Assembly (NCBI GenBank): GCA_012522855.1
Contig: JAAYJQ010000017.1
Span: 1 to 64,000 of the forward strand
DNA: 64,000 nt
Source: Bacteroidales bacterium
GTDB lineage: Bacteria > Bacteroidota > Bacteroidia > Bacteroidales > UBA932
Direction: 5' to 3'
Every line of letters starts with the position of its first letter. The first letter of the stretch is position 1. Below, one piece after another: positions 24,047 to 33,556 of this stretch. The notes beneath the pieces are model-generated. The model did no database searches. It saw only the letters and a program-made list of their open reading frames with translations, and was not told the DNA's origin. The translations under genes and the position numbers were made by a program.

Positions 24047-26305
24047 TTAACGCCGGTTGCGGCCGCCACGCTGTCGAGCGTGGTAGCGGTCATGCTTGGA
24101 CCGCTCCCACTCTTCTTTCGCTTCGCGATCCTCCTTGATCCGGTTTTCCAGACCGGTTTCGATGAGTTCGTAGTCCAGCAGTTTCTGCTCCAGATTGGTT
24201 GCCTTGACGCGGATCTTCACGCGATCGCCCAGGCGGTAGACGATGCCGGTGCGCCTGCCGACGATCCGGTATTGCGCTTCGTCAAACTCATAGAAATCAG
24301 ATTTGATGTCACGCAGGGGCACCATGCCCTCGATCATCGTAGGATGGACTTCCACATATATGCCCCACTCGGTCAGTCCTGAGATGTTGCCCTCAAACTC
24401 CTGTCCGATCTTGTCCTGCATATATTCCACGAGCTTGTACTTGATGCTGTCGCGTTCCGCGTTGGCGGCGATCACCTCCCTTTCGGAAGTATACTGGCAC
24501 TGCTCTTCGAAATAGACCTTGTTTTGGCTATCAGCGTGATCGAGGTACATGGCAAGCAACCGATGGACCATCAAATCGGGATAGCGGCGAATGGGAGAGG
24601 TAAAGTGGGTGTAAAACCTGAAAGCCAAGCCGTAATGGCCGATGTTGTCGGTGGTGTAGATGGCCTTTGCCATCGCGCGGAGGGCGATCATCTGGAAGGC
24701 ATCGGATTCCGGCTTGTCCTTGGACTCGTCCAACAGGGCATTCAACGAACGAGCCACCTCCCGACCGCTGCCGGTAGGTCCCATCTTGTAGCCGAAATTA
24801 CCGGCGAATTCAGCCAGTCCGGCGATTTTTTCGGAATTGGGCTCGCCGTGCACGCGGTAGACAAATGTCTTCGCATGCTTGTCTGCCTTGCCGCCCATTT
24901 TACCGGATGTGGCGATGAATTCGGCGACGGACCGGTTGGCCAGCAGCATGAACTCTTCGATCAACCAATTGGCCTCCTTGGAAACCGTTTCGTAGACATT
25001 GATCGGCCGCCCCGCCTCATCCACCTCCACCTTCATTTCGGGGCGTTCGAAACTGATAGCCCCGTGGGAGAAGCGCTCCTTGCGCAGGAGGGCGGCCAGG
25101 TCGTTCAGCGCCAGAATCGCTTCTTTTTGCTCAGCCGGAATCAAGGTTCCTTCCAGAATCCCCGCCTCGGAACCGATCTTCGGATCCTTCTGCGGCGCCT
25201 TTCCGTCCGTCCCGCCCCGAAGTTCCATGTTCATGGCTTCGGCGCCGTTGTCGATGATCTGCTGCGCGGTTTCATAAGCGAACCGGTAGTCGGAACGGAT
25301 CACGGTTCGCCCGAACCAGCGACTGACGATCTTCGCCTTCGGAGTGAGTTCAAAAATCGTAGAGAAGGTCAGTTTGTCTTCGCCGGGGCGCAGGGAACAC
25401 AGCTTGTTGGATAGTTTCTCGGGGAGCATCGGAACCGTCCGGTCCACCAGATAGACCGAGGTACCCCGTTCCTGCGCTTCTTTGTCCACCAACGAACCGG
25501 GCTTCACATAATGGGATACGTCTGCGATGTGCACGCCGACCTCGTAATTGCCGTTGTCCAGTTTCTTGAAGGACAAGGCATCATCAAAGTCCTTGGCGTC
25601 GGCGGGGTCGATGGTGAAGGTCAAGGTGCCGCGGCAGTCGCGACGATTTTTCAGATCCTTGGGCGTGATCCCTTCCGAGATGGCGTCGGCCGCCTGTTCG
25701 ACGGCCGGTTCGAACCGGTACGGAAGGCCGTATTCGGCCAGAATCGCATGCATCTCCGTGTCATTGGCTCCGGGTTCGCCGAGGATGTCCACGATATGAC
25801 CCTTCGGGTTCGGTTCTCCCCGATCCCAGCCGTCAATCACGGCAGCGACCTTCATTCCTTTCAGTTTGTTCGGATCCTGATCTTCGGGAATCGGGACCGA
25901 GATGTCGTAAGGCATATTCCGGGATTGCATCAGCACCCAGGCCTGGGCGCCCACGATGTGAAGCACACCTACGAAAGGTTTGCTGCTTCTTTCGATGATT
26001 TCTATGATTTCACCTTCCCGGCGCTTGTCGTTTCCTTTCCCGCCTTTTTCGCGCGTCACCACCACCTTGACCCGGTCTCCGTTCAACGCGCCCCGGGTTT
26101 TGGAGGCCTTCACGAACACATCATTGTCCGGATCGTCTGCAATCACCACGAATACGTATCCTTCACGGGCCATCTGGACCTTGCCCGTTACCTGCAGACG
26201 CGGTTTTTTGGCCGGCCTTTCCTTGCGTGAACCAAATTTGCTGTCCCGCAGGATTTGCCTGCCGCTTTTTCGGCCGCCACCTTGACGGCGCTTGCTCTTG
26301 CTCAT
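24047..26305 (-). CDS. rnr: Ribonuclease R
   Basis: A 752-residue 3'-5' exoribonuclease of the RNB family, which degrades structured RNA. Order of domains: a basic N-terminus (SKSKRRQGGGRKSGR), cold-shock domains (about 35-190), the RNB catalytic domain with TIDPADAKDFDDAL providing the metal-binding aspartates, FTSPIRRYPDLMVHR, and a C-terminal S1 domain (EFEGNISGLTEWGIYVEV). A short Lys/Arg-rich tail follows, ending RQRGGRNRR. Length is normal for the family. Confidence 0.96.
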   Translation of the reverse strand: MSKSKRRQGGGRKSGRQILRDSKFGSRKERPAKKPRLQVTGKVQMAREGYVFVVIADDPDNDVFVKASKTRGALNGDRVKVVVTREKGGKGNDKRREGEIIEIIERSSKPFVGVLHIVGAQAWVLMQSRNMPYDISVPIPEDQDPNKLKGMKVAAVIDGWDRGEPNPKGHIVDILGEPGANDTEMHAILAEYGLPYRFEPAVEQAADAISEGITPKDLKNRRDCRGTLTFTIDPADAKDFDDALSFKKLDNGNYEVGVHIADVSHYVKPGSLVDKEAQERGTSVYLVDRTVPMLPEKLSNKLCSLRPGEDKLTFSTIFELTPKAKIVSRWFGRTVIRSDYRFAYETAQQIIDNGAEAMNMELRGGTDGKAPQKDPKIGSEAGILEGTLIPAEQKEAILALNDLAALLRKERFSHGAISFERPEMKVEVDEAGRPINVYETVSKEANWLIEEFMLLANRSVAEFIATSGKMGGKADKHAKTFVYRVHGEPNSEKIAGLAEFAGNFGYKMGPTGSGREVARSLNALLDESKDKPESDAFQMIALRAMAKAIYTTDNIGHYGLAFRFYTHFTSPIRRYPDLMVHRLLAMYLDHADSQNKVYFEEQCQYTSEREVIAANAERDSIKYKLVEYMQDKIGQEFEGNISGLTEWGIYVEVHPTMIEGMVPLRDIKSDFYEFDEAQYRIVGRRTGIVYRLGDRVKIRVKATNLEQKLLDYELIETGLENRIKEDREAKEEWERSKHDRYHARQRGGRNRR

Positions 26306-26327
26306 AACTTGCCTGTTGATTCACCTG

Positions 26328-26335
26328 CAAAGGTA
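26328..26335 (-). promoter_or_regulatory. -7 box of rnr
   Basis: Minus strand TACCTTTG (26335-26328), a perfect TAnnTTTG match 22 bases before the rnr ATG. No good -33 match was found. Confidence 0.5.
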
Positions 26336-26561
26336 CGAATATTCAGGGACATCGTATGGTGCGAAACCGGCATATTTACATCTTTGCAAAGACGGAATTC
26401 GGCGGATAAACCCCTTTTTGTTCCTCATCAAGAAACATATAGGAAGTTATTCTCGAATAGTCGCTATTTTCCTTTCGCGCCACCAATTCGACATCTCTTT
26501 CCCAAAAAACAACCGCTCTATTCATATTTGACTAAAATATTGATTACTTTACTCATAATAC

Positions 26562-26584
26562 TAACACCAATAACACCAATAACA
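26562..26584 (+). repeat. TAACACCAA direct repeats in the PUL2 susC leader
   Basis: TAACACCAA occurs at 26562-26570 and 26571-26579 and is followed by TAACA, ending 8 bases before the susC ATG. Similar AACTAACACA repeats lie in the leader of the PUL1 susC. The 286-base gap between rnr and susC otherwise shows an AT-rich stretch at 26515-26560 that probably holds the promoter, without a clean consensus. Confidence 0.5.
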
Positions 26585-26591
26585 TTTTCTC

Positions 26592-29558
26592 ATGAAAAAA
26601 ACGTTATTTTCTCTTCTGATAGGCTTGGCTGTGAACATTGCCATGTCCTCTATGCTGTTCGCCCAAAGCGGCTACGACGTCAGAGGTGTGATTGTCGATC
26701 AGATGGGCCCCGTAATGGGAGCATCGGTACTGGAACAAGGCACCAACAACGGCGTCTCCACCGGCGAAGACGGCTCCTTCTTCCTGCGTGTTTCAAGCGG
26801 GAATGCTATCGTGGAAATCACCTTCATCGGCTACAGGACGATGACGTTCCCGGCCAACCAAGTGCCTGCCAGAATTTCTCTTGAGGAGGATTCGGAAATG
26901 CTTCAGGAAACGGTTGTGGTCGGTTACGGCACATTGGAAAAACGGGAAATTTCCTCTTCCATCGTCAGTGTGACTTCCGAAAACTTCAACAAGGCCGCGT
27001 CCGGCGACCCGATGCAGCTTTTGGTCGGCAAAGTGGCTGGCCTCAATATCGATGTCGCAGCCAGCGGAAACAGTACAAACTTCCAAATCCGAGGCGCGAC
27101 TTCCATAACCGGAAGCAACCGTCCCCTCGTCGTCATCGACGGTATGATCGGAGGCTCCTTAAGCGATGTCTCGACCCAGGACATCGAGTCCATCTCGATT
27201 CTCAAGGACGGTGCTTCAGCCGCAATCTACGGAACTCGCGGAGCCAACGGCGTCGTGCTCGTCACGACCAAGAAGGGTTCAGGGACCGCAGGTAGACTGA
27301 GGGTCACCTACGACAGTTACTTCGCCATCCAGGCTCTCCACAAGATGCCTGAGGTCTACAACCTTGACGAATGGCTCGAAATGAACGAAGAGACCGGAAG
27401 AGGCAAAGCTGATTTCGGCAACCGCATTGATCGTGCCTATTGGAATGCGCTCAGGAACGACGGTCTCACCTATGACCACAACCAGCACATAACCTTCGCT
27501 GGGTCCACGAACAAGAGTCACTACAGCCTGTCCCTCGACTACGTTGATAGGAACCAGCTCCACAAGAACCAGGATTCCCAAGAGTACAGTCTGCGTTTCC
27601 AGATGGGACAGAAGATGCTGAACGACGTCATCGAGACCAACACCATCGCCAGCATCCGCGCGAATCTGAGCGAAGGAAACGGCGGCAGTCTTGGCGGAAC
27701 GGTCTTTATGAACCCGACGGTTCCGGTCTACGACGAGACCACTCCGACCGGCTTCTACTGGCCGACCAGCTCGACCGGCTCGACCAACGCCGTCGAACGC
27801 AACCAGATTCCCGAGAGCAAGAGCCACTCCACGACCATGAATTTCCAACAGGACGTAAAGGCCACCCTGCTTTACACTCCGGCCAGCCTGCTCACCACGA
27901 ACGTAACTGTCGTCGCGAGGTACAATTCCTCTTACGATCACAACTACACCCCTTCCACCATGCAGACCTGCCAGATGTGGAACAACTACGCCGGTGTAGC
28001 GTCACTGTCCAGCAACAACGGCCTGAGCCTGGGATTCGACTGGCTTGTGAACTACAACCTGCAAAAGAACACACACTCCCTCAAGACTGTCGCCGGGTAC
28101 TCTTACAACCAGTACGAGGGCGAAAGCATGAACATGACCAACTACGACTTCCAATACGACAACTTCCTGTGGTATTCCATAGGGGATGGAACCTATCTTA
28201 AAAGCGGACAGGCCAGTATGGGATCCGGTAAGTCTTTCAACAAAATCGCCGGCGTATTCGGAAGGGCCACCTACACCTGGAGCAACCTGATCACCGCTAC
28301 CGGCTCCCTTCGTTACGAAGGAAGTTCCAAGTTCGGAAAAAACAAAAAATACGGATTGTTCCCTGCCCTTTCCGCCGCATGGACCTTGACGAACATGGGC
28401 TTCATGTCTTCCACCAAGAGTTGGGCTGACGAGATCCGCATCCGCGCTTCCTACGGTGTCACCGGACGAAACGCCAACAACGACTACAGTTCCCTTTCCA
28501 CGTACAGTTCGAAAGGATCCAATTACCTGATGGACGGAGAATGGGTCCCCGGTTATGGGATATCCAGAAATTCCAATCCGAACCTCGGATGGGAGACCGC
28601 GGTGGTCTACGACTTCGGCGTGGACTTCGAACTTCTGGGCAGAAGGCTCACGGGATCCATCGAGTATTTCGACCGCAGATCCGAAGACTTGCTCTACACC
28701 TATACCGCCCCCCAACCTCCATATGTTTACAGCAGCATCACCCTCAACCTGGGTTCAACCAGCAACAAGGGAACAGAAGTCGCCCTTACATGGCGCGACA
28801 GAATCGACAAAAACTGGAGCTACAGCATAGGCGGAACGTATTCCTATAGCGATGCCACGCTGAGGAGCATCGGAGATGACGTCTATGCCGCATCCTACAT
28901 CGATCTGGGAAGCACTGGAGGGCTGGGCAGCAGCGATAGCTTCTTCCGCCTCCACAAAGGCACCCGCATCGGAACGCTACGCGGCTTCGAGTATGCCGGC
29001 TACACCGAGGACGGACAACTGCTTCACCATACGGCTGATGGAGGCACCGCTACCAAGACCGGGGTGAAAGATGACGACAAGGTAACCATCGGAAACACCC
29101 TTCCCAGACACAGCTTCTCCCTCAATCTCACGCTCAACTACAAGCAGTGGGAACTGACCGTGAACGGCCGCGGTCTTGCCGGAATGGACATCTGGAATTC
29201 CCAGAAGCAGAGTTACGGCTATCCCGGAGTACAGGCTGAGAACTTTCTCAAGAGCGCCTACAGGGACTATCCTTATTTGACCGCCGACAACAACTACCTG
29301 AACTCCTTCTTCCTCGAAAAGGGAGACTGGTTCAAGATCGAAAAGGTCAGCCTCGGCCGCAATTTCAACTTCAAGCAGAACAAGCTTGGATTCGAGCACG
29401 CCTACATCTATCTTGCCGCGACCAACCTTCTGACTCTTACCAAGTTCTCCGGAGTGGACCCGTCCACCGTTTCGTCCATCGGACTGACTCCCGGCATCGC
29501 GGGATCCACATCCCTGTACACGACCAAGATTACGCTCGGTGTATCGGCAAGATTCTAA
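26592..29558 (+). CDS. SusC/RagA-type TonB-dependent importer (PUL2, alpha-glucan)
   Basis: A 988-residue outer-membrane protein with a signal peptide ending near LFAQ. A carboxypeptidase-regulatory-like domain (VRGVIVDQMGPVMGASVLEQG) is followed by a TonB-box region (LQETVVVGYGTLEKR), the plug (RPLVVIDGMIGG, LKDGASAAIYGTRGANGVVLVTTKKG) and a barrel ending in the aromatic-terminated strand TTKITLGVSARF. With the SusD encoded 33 bases downstream it would import oligosaccharides using TonB energy. Substrate is inferred as alpha-glucan from the four GH13 genes in the same unit. This copy is intact, in contrast to the PUL1 susC. Confidence 0.96.
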   Translation: MKKTLFSLLIGLAVNIAMSSMLFAQSGYDVRGVIVDQMGPVMGASVLEQGTNNGVSTGEDGSFFLRVSSGNAIVEITFIGYRTMTFPANQVPARISLEEDSEMLQETVVVGYGTLEKREISSSIVSVTSENFNKAASGDPMQLLVGKVAGLNIDVAASGNSTNFQIRGATSITGSNRPLVVIDGMIGGSLSDVSTQDIESISILKDGASAAIYGTRGANGVVLVTTKKGSGTAGRLRVTYDSYFAIQALHKMPEVYNLDEWLEMNEETGRGKADFGNRIDRAYWNALRNDGLTYDHNQHITFAGSTNKSHYSLSLDYVDRNQLHKNQDSQEYSLRFQMGQKMLNDVIETNTIASIRANLSEGNGGSLGGTVFMNPTVPVYDETTPTGFYWPTSSTGSTNAVERNQIPESKSHSTTMNFQQDVKATLLYTPASLLTTNVTVVARYNSSYDHNYTPSTMQTCQMWNNYAGVASLSSNNGLSLGFDWLVNYNLQKNTHSLKTVAGYSYNQYEGESMNMTNYDFQYDNFLWYSIGDGTYLKSGQASMGSGKSFNKIAGVFGRATYTWSNLITATGSLRYEGSSKFGKNKKYGLFPALSAAWTLTNMGFMSSTKSWADEIRIRASYGVTGRNANNDYSSLSTYSSKGSNYLMDGEWVPGYGISRNSNPNLGWETAVVYDFGVDFELLGRRLTGSIEYFDRRSEDLLYTYTAPQPPYVYSSITLNLGSTSNKGTEVALTWRDRIDKNWSYSIGGTYSYSDATLRSIGDDVYAASYIDLGSTGGLGSSDSFFRLHKGTRIGTLRGFEYAGYTEDGQLLHHTADGGTATKTGVKDDDKVTIGNTLPRHSFSLNLTLNYKQWELTVNGRGLAGMDIWNSQKQSYGYPGVQAENFLKSAYRDYPYLTADNNYLNSFFLEKGDWFKIEKVSLGRNFNFKQNKLGFEHAYIYLAATNLLTLTKFSGVDPSTVSSIGLTPGIAGSTSLYTTKITLGVSARF

Positions 29559-29591
29559 TCCTTTGAAAACCAAACAAAGATATTCTCAGAT

Positions 29592-31535
29592 ATGAAAAAG
29601 TTCTATATAATCTTATCCAGCCTCTTCCTTGCACTCGCAGCTACAAGTTGCTTCGACATGGAAGAGCATCCCTTCACACTTTTGGATGCTGGAAACTATT
29701 TCACAGATGAAGGATCCGTCAAGCAGGTCATCGCCAACATCTATGCCCAGGAGCAAGGAGACCTCTCTGAACTTTACTGGTATGCCCAGGAACTTTCAGC
29801 CGACCAGATAACCTGGCGTTCCTGGAATGGTGGCAGCTGGGGCTGGGACAGCGGGGACAAATTCGTCCTCTCCACCCACACCTGGACTCCGCTTTCAACC
29901 TATGTCAACAGAATATGGAATGGAGCCTGGACCGCAATCGGTCTCTGCAACAACTTCATCGATGACATAAGCGGAATAGCCGCCTCCGATCTCGGGATAA
30001 CTGAAGAAATAAAGCAGGGCTACATCTCCGAAGTCCGGACATTCAGGGTCTATTGCTATTACAATGTCTTTGAAGTCTTCGGAAGCACGATCCCCCTAAC
30101 TACGAGCACGGACACCAAAGTCCTTCCTCTGAGCGCTTGCGACGGGATCACCTTCGAAGAGGGTAACAAAAAAATCTGCGACTGGATGATCCAGGAGCTG
30201 GACGAAACCCTTCCGGACCTCCCGGTGAACGGCTCCGTCAACCGTTGCTCGCAGGCCATGAACAGGATGTTGAAGATGCGTATCCTGCTGAATTCGGAGA
30301 TCTTCGCCGGAGAAGCAAAATTCGCGGAATGCAAGAGCCTGGCCAAGGACATTATCGACGGCAAATACGGAACCTATTCCCTCGCCCAGAAATACCAGGA
30401 CATCTATTCGGCCAACAACAACACGAACTGCAAGGAGATTGTCTTCGCATTCTCGAGCGAACTGACTTATAATCAGAGGTCCACCAACATGCGAAACGGC
30501 CCGTTCATGAGCTATGTTTTCACCAGTTATTTCAACACGACACAGCGTCATGCGGGATGGAATTGCACCTGCGCCACACCTTCCTTCGACAACAGCAGCA
30601 ACTTCTATGATCAGTGCATGCGCAACGAAATCGTCAGATACGACACTACTTGGCGTAAGGACGGGACGTATCGTCTGAAAGCGATTTATGAACCGGTGGT
30701 ATTGAACGAAATGTACGACAAGGAGCTGGCTACCTGCTTCCTGGATCCGCCCTACAACGACAAGCTTGGAGCTTTCCGCGAGCGCTTCGATCCCAGAGAC
30801 ATCCGCCTTGTGAAACCCTACAATGACGACACCGGGGAGAACTGGGGAGGAATGTTCCTTGAAGGCGTGATGCGTGAAAATTACGGCACGGGAAAGGTTC
30901 AGATGGCTGACGCGGACCGCAACGGTATGGGATTGGTCTATGTGGATCAGGTAGGAAACTTCCAGGGCAAGGGAGATCATCCGCTGCAGATCGTGGAGAA
31001 TCCCCGCTGGGGCGAGACCAACAGCGGCCTCCGCACGGCGAAGTACCCCTATTACACCAGCGACTCCCCTTACGACTTCTGTGATCCCGATGTGGTTGAA
31101 TTCCGTCTTGCCGAGGTGATCTACACCTATGCGGAGTGCCTCCTCAGGGAAGGCGACCAGGCGGGAGCGAAGGAACAGGTCAACCTTGTAAGGAAGCGTT
31201 ACTTCTCGGACAATGACTGGAACAATGGGACGACCATCAATGGCAAGACCTATGTAGGAGCCAAAGATCAAGCTCCGCGCGGGTTCGGCAGTGCCTTCGA
31301 CATGGACCGTATGTTGAGTGAATGGGGGCTCGAATTCTATGATGAGGGCCATAGACGCAGGACAGACCTACGTCGTTTTGACAAATTTACTCAAGGACAA
31401 TGGTGGTTCTTTGGTCGCGCTACGGAAACCGGCTATGACCTCCCCGCAAAGAGAGACCGAAAATATGAGTGGTTCCCTGTTCCGGAAAGGGCCTTGACCG
31501 CCAACCCCGGACTTTCACAGAATCCGTATTACTAG
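29592..31535 (+). CDS. SusD/RagB-type outer-membrane glycan-binding lipoprotein (PUL2)
   Basis: A 647-residue lipoprotein (lipobox ending LAATSC, Cys20). The SusD signature is seen near the C-terminus: FRLAEVIYTYAECLLREGDQ, then MLSEWGLEFYDEGHRRRTDLRRF. Aromatic-rich segments such as ITWRSWNGGSWGWDSG are in the region where SusD binds glycans. Partner of the preceding SusC. It ends with TAG, so TAG is a genuine stop here. Confidence 0.94.
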   Translation: MKKFYIILSSLFLALAATSCFDMEEHPFTLLDAGNYFTDEGSVKQVIANIYAQEQGDLSELYWYAQELSADQITWRSWNGGSWGWDSGDKFVLSTHTWTPLSTYVNRIWNGAWTAIGLCNNFIDDISGIAASDLGITEEIKQGYISEVRTFRVYCYYNVFEVFGSTIPLTTSTDTKVLPLSACDGITFEEGNKKICDWMIQELDETLPDLPVNGSVNRCSQAMNRMLKMRILLNSEIFAGEAKFAECKSLAKDIIDGKYGTYSLAQKYQDIYSANNNTNCKEIVFAFSSELTYNQRSTNMRNGPFMSYVFTSYFNTTQRHAGWNCTCATPSFDNSSNFYDQCMRNEIVRYDTTWRKDGTYRLKAIYEPVVLNEMYDKELATCFLDPPYNDKLGAFRERFDPRDIRLVKPYNDDTGENWGGMFLEGVMRENYGTGKVQMADADRNGMGLVYVDQVGNFQGKGDHPLQIVENPRWGETNSGLRTAKYPYYTSDSPYDFCDPDVVEFRLAEVIYTYAECLLREGDQAGAKEQVNLVRKRYFSDNDWNNGTTINGKTYVGAKDQAPRGFGSAFDMDRMLSEWGLEFYDEGHRRRTDLRRFDKFTQGQWWFFGRATETGYDLPAKRDRKYEWFPVPERALTANPGLSQNPYY

Positions 31536-31608
31536 TATCCGTCGATTTTTGCGAATAGGCGCGATTTCATTGTAATAATTGCGATAATTCTCATATGCTG
31601 TCAGCAAA

Positions 31609-32769
31609 ATGCACAAGAATAGGGCTCGGGCATTACAGATAATCGTCATCTTCGCGTTTCTTCACGCCATCTTAAGTCTAGTCGCCAGGTTCACCGGTTT
31701 CAACGATGAACTGACGTTGACTCTGCTTACGATGATGATGTCCATTCTTTTATCCTTGGAAACCAGGATGAACTTGGCCTTCATGTTGATTTGGCTTATC
31801 CTTGTAAATTTCGGGGGCCTGTTTCTCGGGAAATGGATCGGATGGACGATGCGGCATGTCCTCTACCAAGGCTGTAAGTATCGATTTTATCTCATCGGCC
31901 CGTCCTCCACTTTCGTTACCACCGCGGTTCTCGGATTCGCTCAGCTCGCTTGTGCATTGCTGGTCAGCAAAAAGAAAAAAAATGTCAAAACAGACCTCGG
32001 CAACGATATCGTTTGGCTTCTCTTTGCGTTCCTGACCGTTATAACAATAAGGATGTCCTTGATCCTCAAATCAGCGGACGACCTTTTCAGAGAGAACATA
32101 AGTCTGAATATTACTATCGATTACGCTTTCACGCTCTTGGCGGTCTTCTATATGGCAAGATATTCCTTGAAAGCAAAGAAGGCAATGGACAGAGAGGCGG
32201 AGATGAGGCATCAGGCTCAGTATAGCTACAAGAACCTGAAGCAACAGATAGAGCCGCATTTCCTGTTCAACAGTCTGAATTCTCTCGATGGCTTGATCAA
32301 AACGAAGGATACGGCCACGGCCTCAAGTTTCGTAAAAAAATTATCCCGACTATATCGTTATATGATTGATAATGAAAATGAACCGTTGGTCTATCTGGAA
32401 GATGAGATAAAATTCGTCAAGTTGTATGTTGACCTTATGAAAGTGAGATTTCCGAAGGGATTCGATGTTGTTATGGATTTGTCGGACAAGGGATATAAAC
32501 ATTTTGTGGTTCCCTGCGCGATTCAACTCTTGGTTGAAAACGCGACGAAGCACAATGCCATAACAACCAAAAATCCTCTGACAATCAACTTGTTCATCGA
32601 TGGAGATTACATTGTCGTTTCCAATAACATCATCCCCAAGGAAACATCGCAGCCCTCAACCGGCCGTGGACTCACATATATTAGCCAACAGTATTTGGAC
32701 AAAGCCGGCAAGGACATTATCATTGTCCAAGACAAAGAAAGTTACACGGTTAAACTTCCTTTAATTTGA
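31609..32769 (+). CDS. LytS-type membrane sensor histidine kinase
   Basis: A 386-residue kinase. Several membrane segments fill residues 10-190, with no large periplasmic sensor domain. The cytosolic part has the His_kinase (PF06580) phosphoacceptor motif IEPHFLFNSLNSLDG, the N-box LLVENATKHN and a short G-box GRGLTYISQQY. It starts 73 bases after susD and is 6 bases from the response regulator. Base composition is visibly richer in A/T (sampled lines 33-43% GC) than in the susC, susD and GH13 genes on both sides. It likely senses a signal linked to glucan use and controls this locus; that is inference from position. Confidence 0.9.
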   Translation: MHKNRARALQIIVIFAFLHAILSLVARFTGFNDELTLTLLTMMMSILLSLETRMNLAFMLIWLILVNFGGLFLGKWIGWTMRHVLYQGCKYRFYLIGPSSTFVTTAVLGFAQLACALLVSKKKKNVKTDLGNDIVWLLFAFLTVITIRMSLILKSADDLFRENISLNITIDYAFTLLAVFYMARYSLKAKKAMDREAEMRHQAQYSYKNLKQQIEPHFLFNSLNSLDGLIKTKDTATASSFVKKLSRLYRYMIDNENEPLVYLEDEIKFVKLYVDLMKVRFPKGFDVVMDLSDKGYKHFVVPCAIQLLVENATKHNAITTKNPLTINLFIDGDYIVVSNNIIPKETSQPSTGRGLTYISQQYLDKAGKDIIIVQDKESYTVKLPLI

Positions 32770-32775
32770 ACCGAT

Positions 32776-33540
32776 ATGAAAGCCTTGATCGTCGAAGATG
32801 AGAAGATGGCACAAGATATCTTGGTGGATGCTTTGGCGTCCTGCTTCCCGGATATCGAAATCGTCGGCAGGACGGATTCCGTAGAAAGCACATTGAATTG
32901 GCTTCGCGCCCCGGGCAACAAGCCGGATTTGATTTTTATGGATGTGGAGTTGCTTGACGGGAATTGCTTCGAAATCTTTCGTCAGGAAACGATTTCTGCC
33001 AAGGTGATCATGACTACAGCCTACGACAAATATGCCGTCAAGGCATTTGAAGCGGGCTGTGTCGATTATCTTCTTAAGCCTTTTGACGAAGATGAACTGA
33101 CGAGGGCGGTGAATAGATCCAAGAGTTCCATGGAGACCTTCGATGCCAAGACAATTCTTGAAGCAGTGGATAGAATTTATAATGAGAGCAAAGCCGCCAG
33201 GCAAACAAGCAGGCGGCGCTTCCTCATTCGCCTTGGTCCCAAAATAATCCCTGTGGACGTATCCGACATATCCTATTTCTATGTGGAGGGTAAAAGCAAG
33301 TATATCGTAACCAGAAGCGGAACTCAGTATTATATCGACATGCCGACGGAAACTTTTTTGGAAGAACTGGATCCTCATCTGTTTTTTAGGATTTCTCGCA
33401 ATTATATCGTTTCCGCTTCTGCGATAAAGGATATCAGTCGCATTGAAGGAGGGAGACTGAAGGTCGTGCTTTCTACCAATAACATGGAGATGACAGTTTC
33501 CAGGTCAAGAGTGAGTGACTTTCTTGCCTGGCTGATGTAA
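32776..33540 (+). CDS. LytTR-family response regulator
   Basis: A 254-residue regulator: receiver domain with the phosphoacceptor Asp56 in IFMDVEL, the conserved Thr in MTTAYDKYAVKAF and Lys in LLKPFDEDEL, then a LytTR DNA-binding domain (about 150-254, with FYVEGKSKYIVTRSG, FFRISRNYIVSASAI and VSRSRVSDF). LytTR proteins bind paired direct repeats upstream of target genes. Partner of the kinase just upstream. Like the kinase, it is A/T-richer than its neighbours. Alpha-glucan loci in Bacteroides are normally controlled by SusR-like or hybrid regulators, so this type is uncommon. Confidence 0.92.
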   Translation: MKALIVEDEKMAQDILVDALASCFPDIEIVGRTDSVESTLNWLRAPGNKPDLIFMDVELLDGNCFEIFRQETISAKVIMTTAYDKYAVKAFEAGCVDYLLKPFDEDELTRAVNRSKSSMETFDAKTILEAVDRIYNESKAARQTSRRRFLIRLGPKIIPVDVSDISYFYVEGKSKYIVTRSGTQYYIDMPTETFLEELDPHLFFRISRNYIVSASAIKDISRIEGGRLKVVLSTNNMEMTVSRSRVSDFLAWLM

Positions 33541-33556
33541 AAACATGAACATTAAA

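Noticed and set aside
26321..26591. Clean TAnnTTTG promoter for the PUL2 susC
   Set aside because: Several AT-rich near matches exist (around 26526 and 26545) but none fits the -7 box with a TTTG at the right distance, so I do not list one.
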